A stretch of 44,803 bases of DNA from Clostridium arbusti SL206 (GTDB lineage: Bacteria; Bacillota; Clostridia; Clostridiales; Clostridiaceae). Position 1 is the stretch's first letter. Each line of letters begins with the position of its first letter. Positions 44,720 through 44,803 of this stretch are shown here, one piece after another. The position numbers and the translations under genes are program-made. Below the pieces are notes generated by a model. It did not search any database and was not told the origin of the DNA. It saw only the letters and a program-made list of their open reading frames with translations. The stretch spans positions 1-44,803 of the forward strand of contig NZ_BAEV01000021.1 in the NCBI RefSeq assembly GCF_000246895.1, in the 5' to 3' direction.

Positions 44720-44803
44720 ATGAGCAACTTATCAGAAATTTTTGGTTCAAATGTATTCAATGACTCAGTCATGAAGGAACGTCTTCCTAAAAATACTACG
44801 TGT
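44720..44803 (+). CDS. glnN: Glutamine synthetase type III, N-terminal fragment (cut by window end)
   Basis: Only 28 codons are inside the window. The start MSNLSEIFGSNVFNDSVMKE followed by RLPKNTTC matches the GSIII (GlnN) N-terminus, where FGxxVFND and MxxRLPK are conserved. The enzyme makes glutamine from glutamate and ammonia. SD GAGAGGGGATTTTTATA lies before ATG. Identification rests on this short segment only. Confidence 0.8.
   Translation, partial: MSNLSEIFGSNVFNDSVMKERLPKNTTC

Overview
The window looks like a chromosomal segment of a spore-forming, anaerobic, low-GC Firmicute, most probably Clostridium sensu stricto. The DNA is strongly AT-rich, SD sites are of the AGGAGG type, and GTG and TTG starts are common. 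Sporulation genes (spoVT, spoVB, yabP, yabQ, spoVG) occur together with an [FeFe] hydrogenase, a partial type III glutamine synthetase and an H-NOX chemoreceptor. The species cannot be named from the sequence alone.

Left part (1-19.7 kb, all minus strand). Read from right to left the order is purR, spoVG, glmU, prs, [response regulator, histidine kinase, htrA], pth, mfd, prsA-like foldase, spoVT, spoVB, yabN (methylase-MazG), HU, rqcP/yabO, yabP, yabQ, divIC, yabR, then tRNA-Leu, tRNA-fMet and tRNA-Met. This is the purR-to-yabR block known from Bacillus subtilis, with a two-component system plus HtrA protease inserted between prs and pth, and a foldase between mfd and spoVT. It combines purine and PRPP supply, wall precursor synthesis, translation and repair housekeeping, division and spore development. 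Sigma-H-like (spoVG), sigma-G-like (spoVT) and sigma-E-like (yabPQ) promoters can be read in the expected places.

Middle part (20-32 kb, mostly plus strand). It holds murC; an isolated 26-codon micro-gene with its own near-consensus promoter, an operator-like inverted repeat and a terminator; a heterodimeric ABC exporter; a small membrane protein; a minus-strand GntR/ABC-2 transporter operon; tRNA-Pro; a group-B-like [FeFe] hydrogenase; a PAP2 phosphatase; a HAD phosphatase; and a membrane-anchored SH3-like protein.

Right part (32-44.8 kb). It holds an ABC-F ATPase, a ComB-family phosphatase, two radical SAM proteins, a lipoprotein, a frameshifted YkvI-family transporter gene, an H-NOX chemoreceptor paired with an XRE regulator, a DUF3783-like protein, a cyclophilin, an unknown protein, murI, and the first 28 codons of a type III glutamine synthetase gene cut by the window end.

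The main non-genic signal is a dispersed MITE-like repeat. Two near-identical 159-bp copies lie at 25338-25496 (inverted) and 29827-29985. A 70-bp internal-deletion copy lies at 39128-39197. All three are intergenic, flanked by TAA, and built as long imperfect palindromes. No CRISPR array, prophage, transposase gene or recognisable riboswitch was seen. Coordinates of coding regions include the stop codon; where an SD site argued for it, a start inside the longest open frame was chosen.
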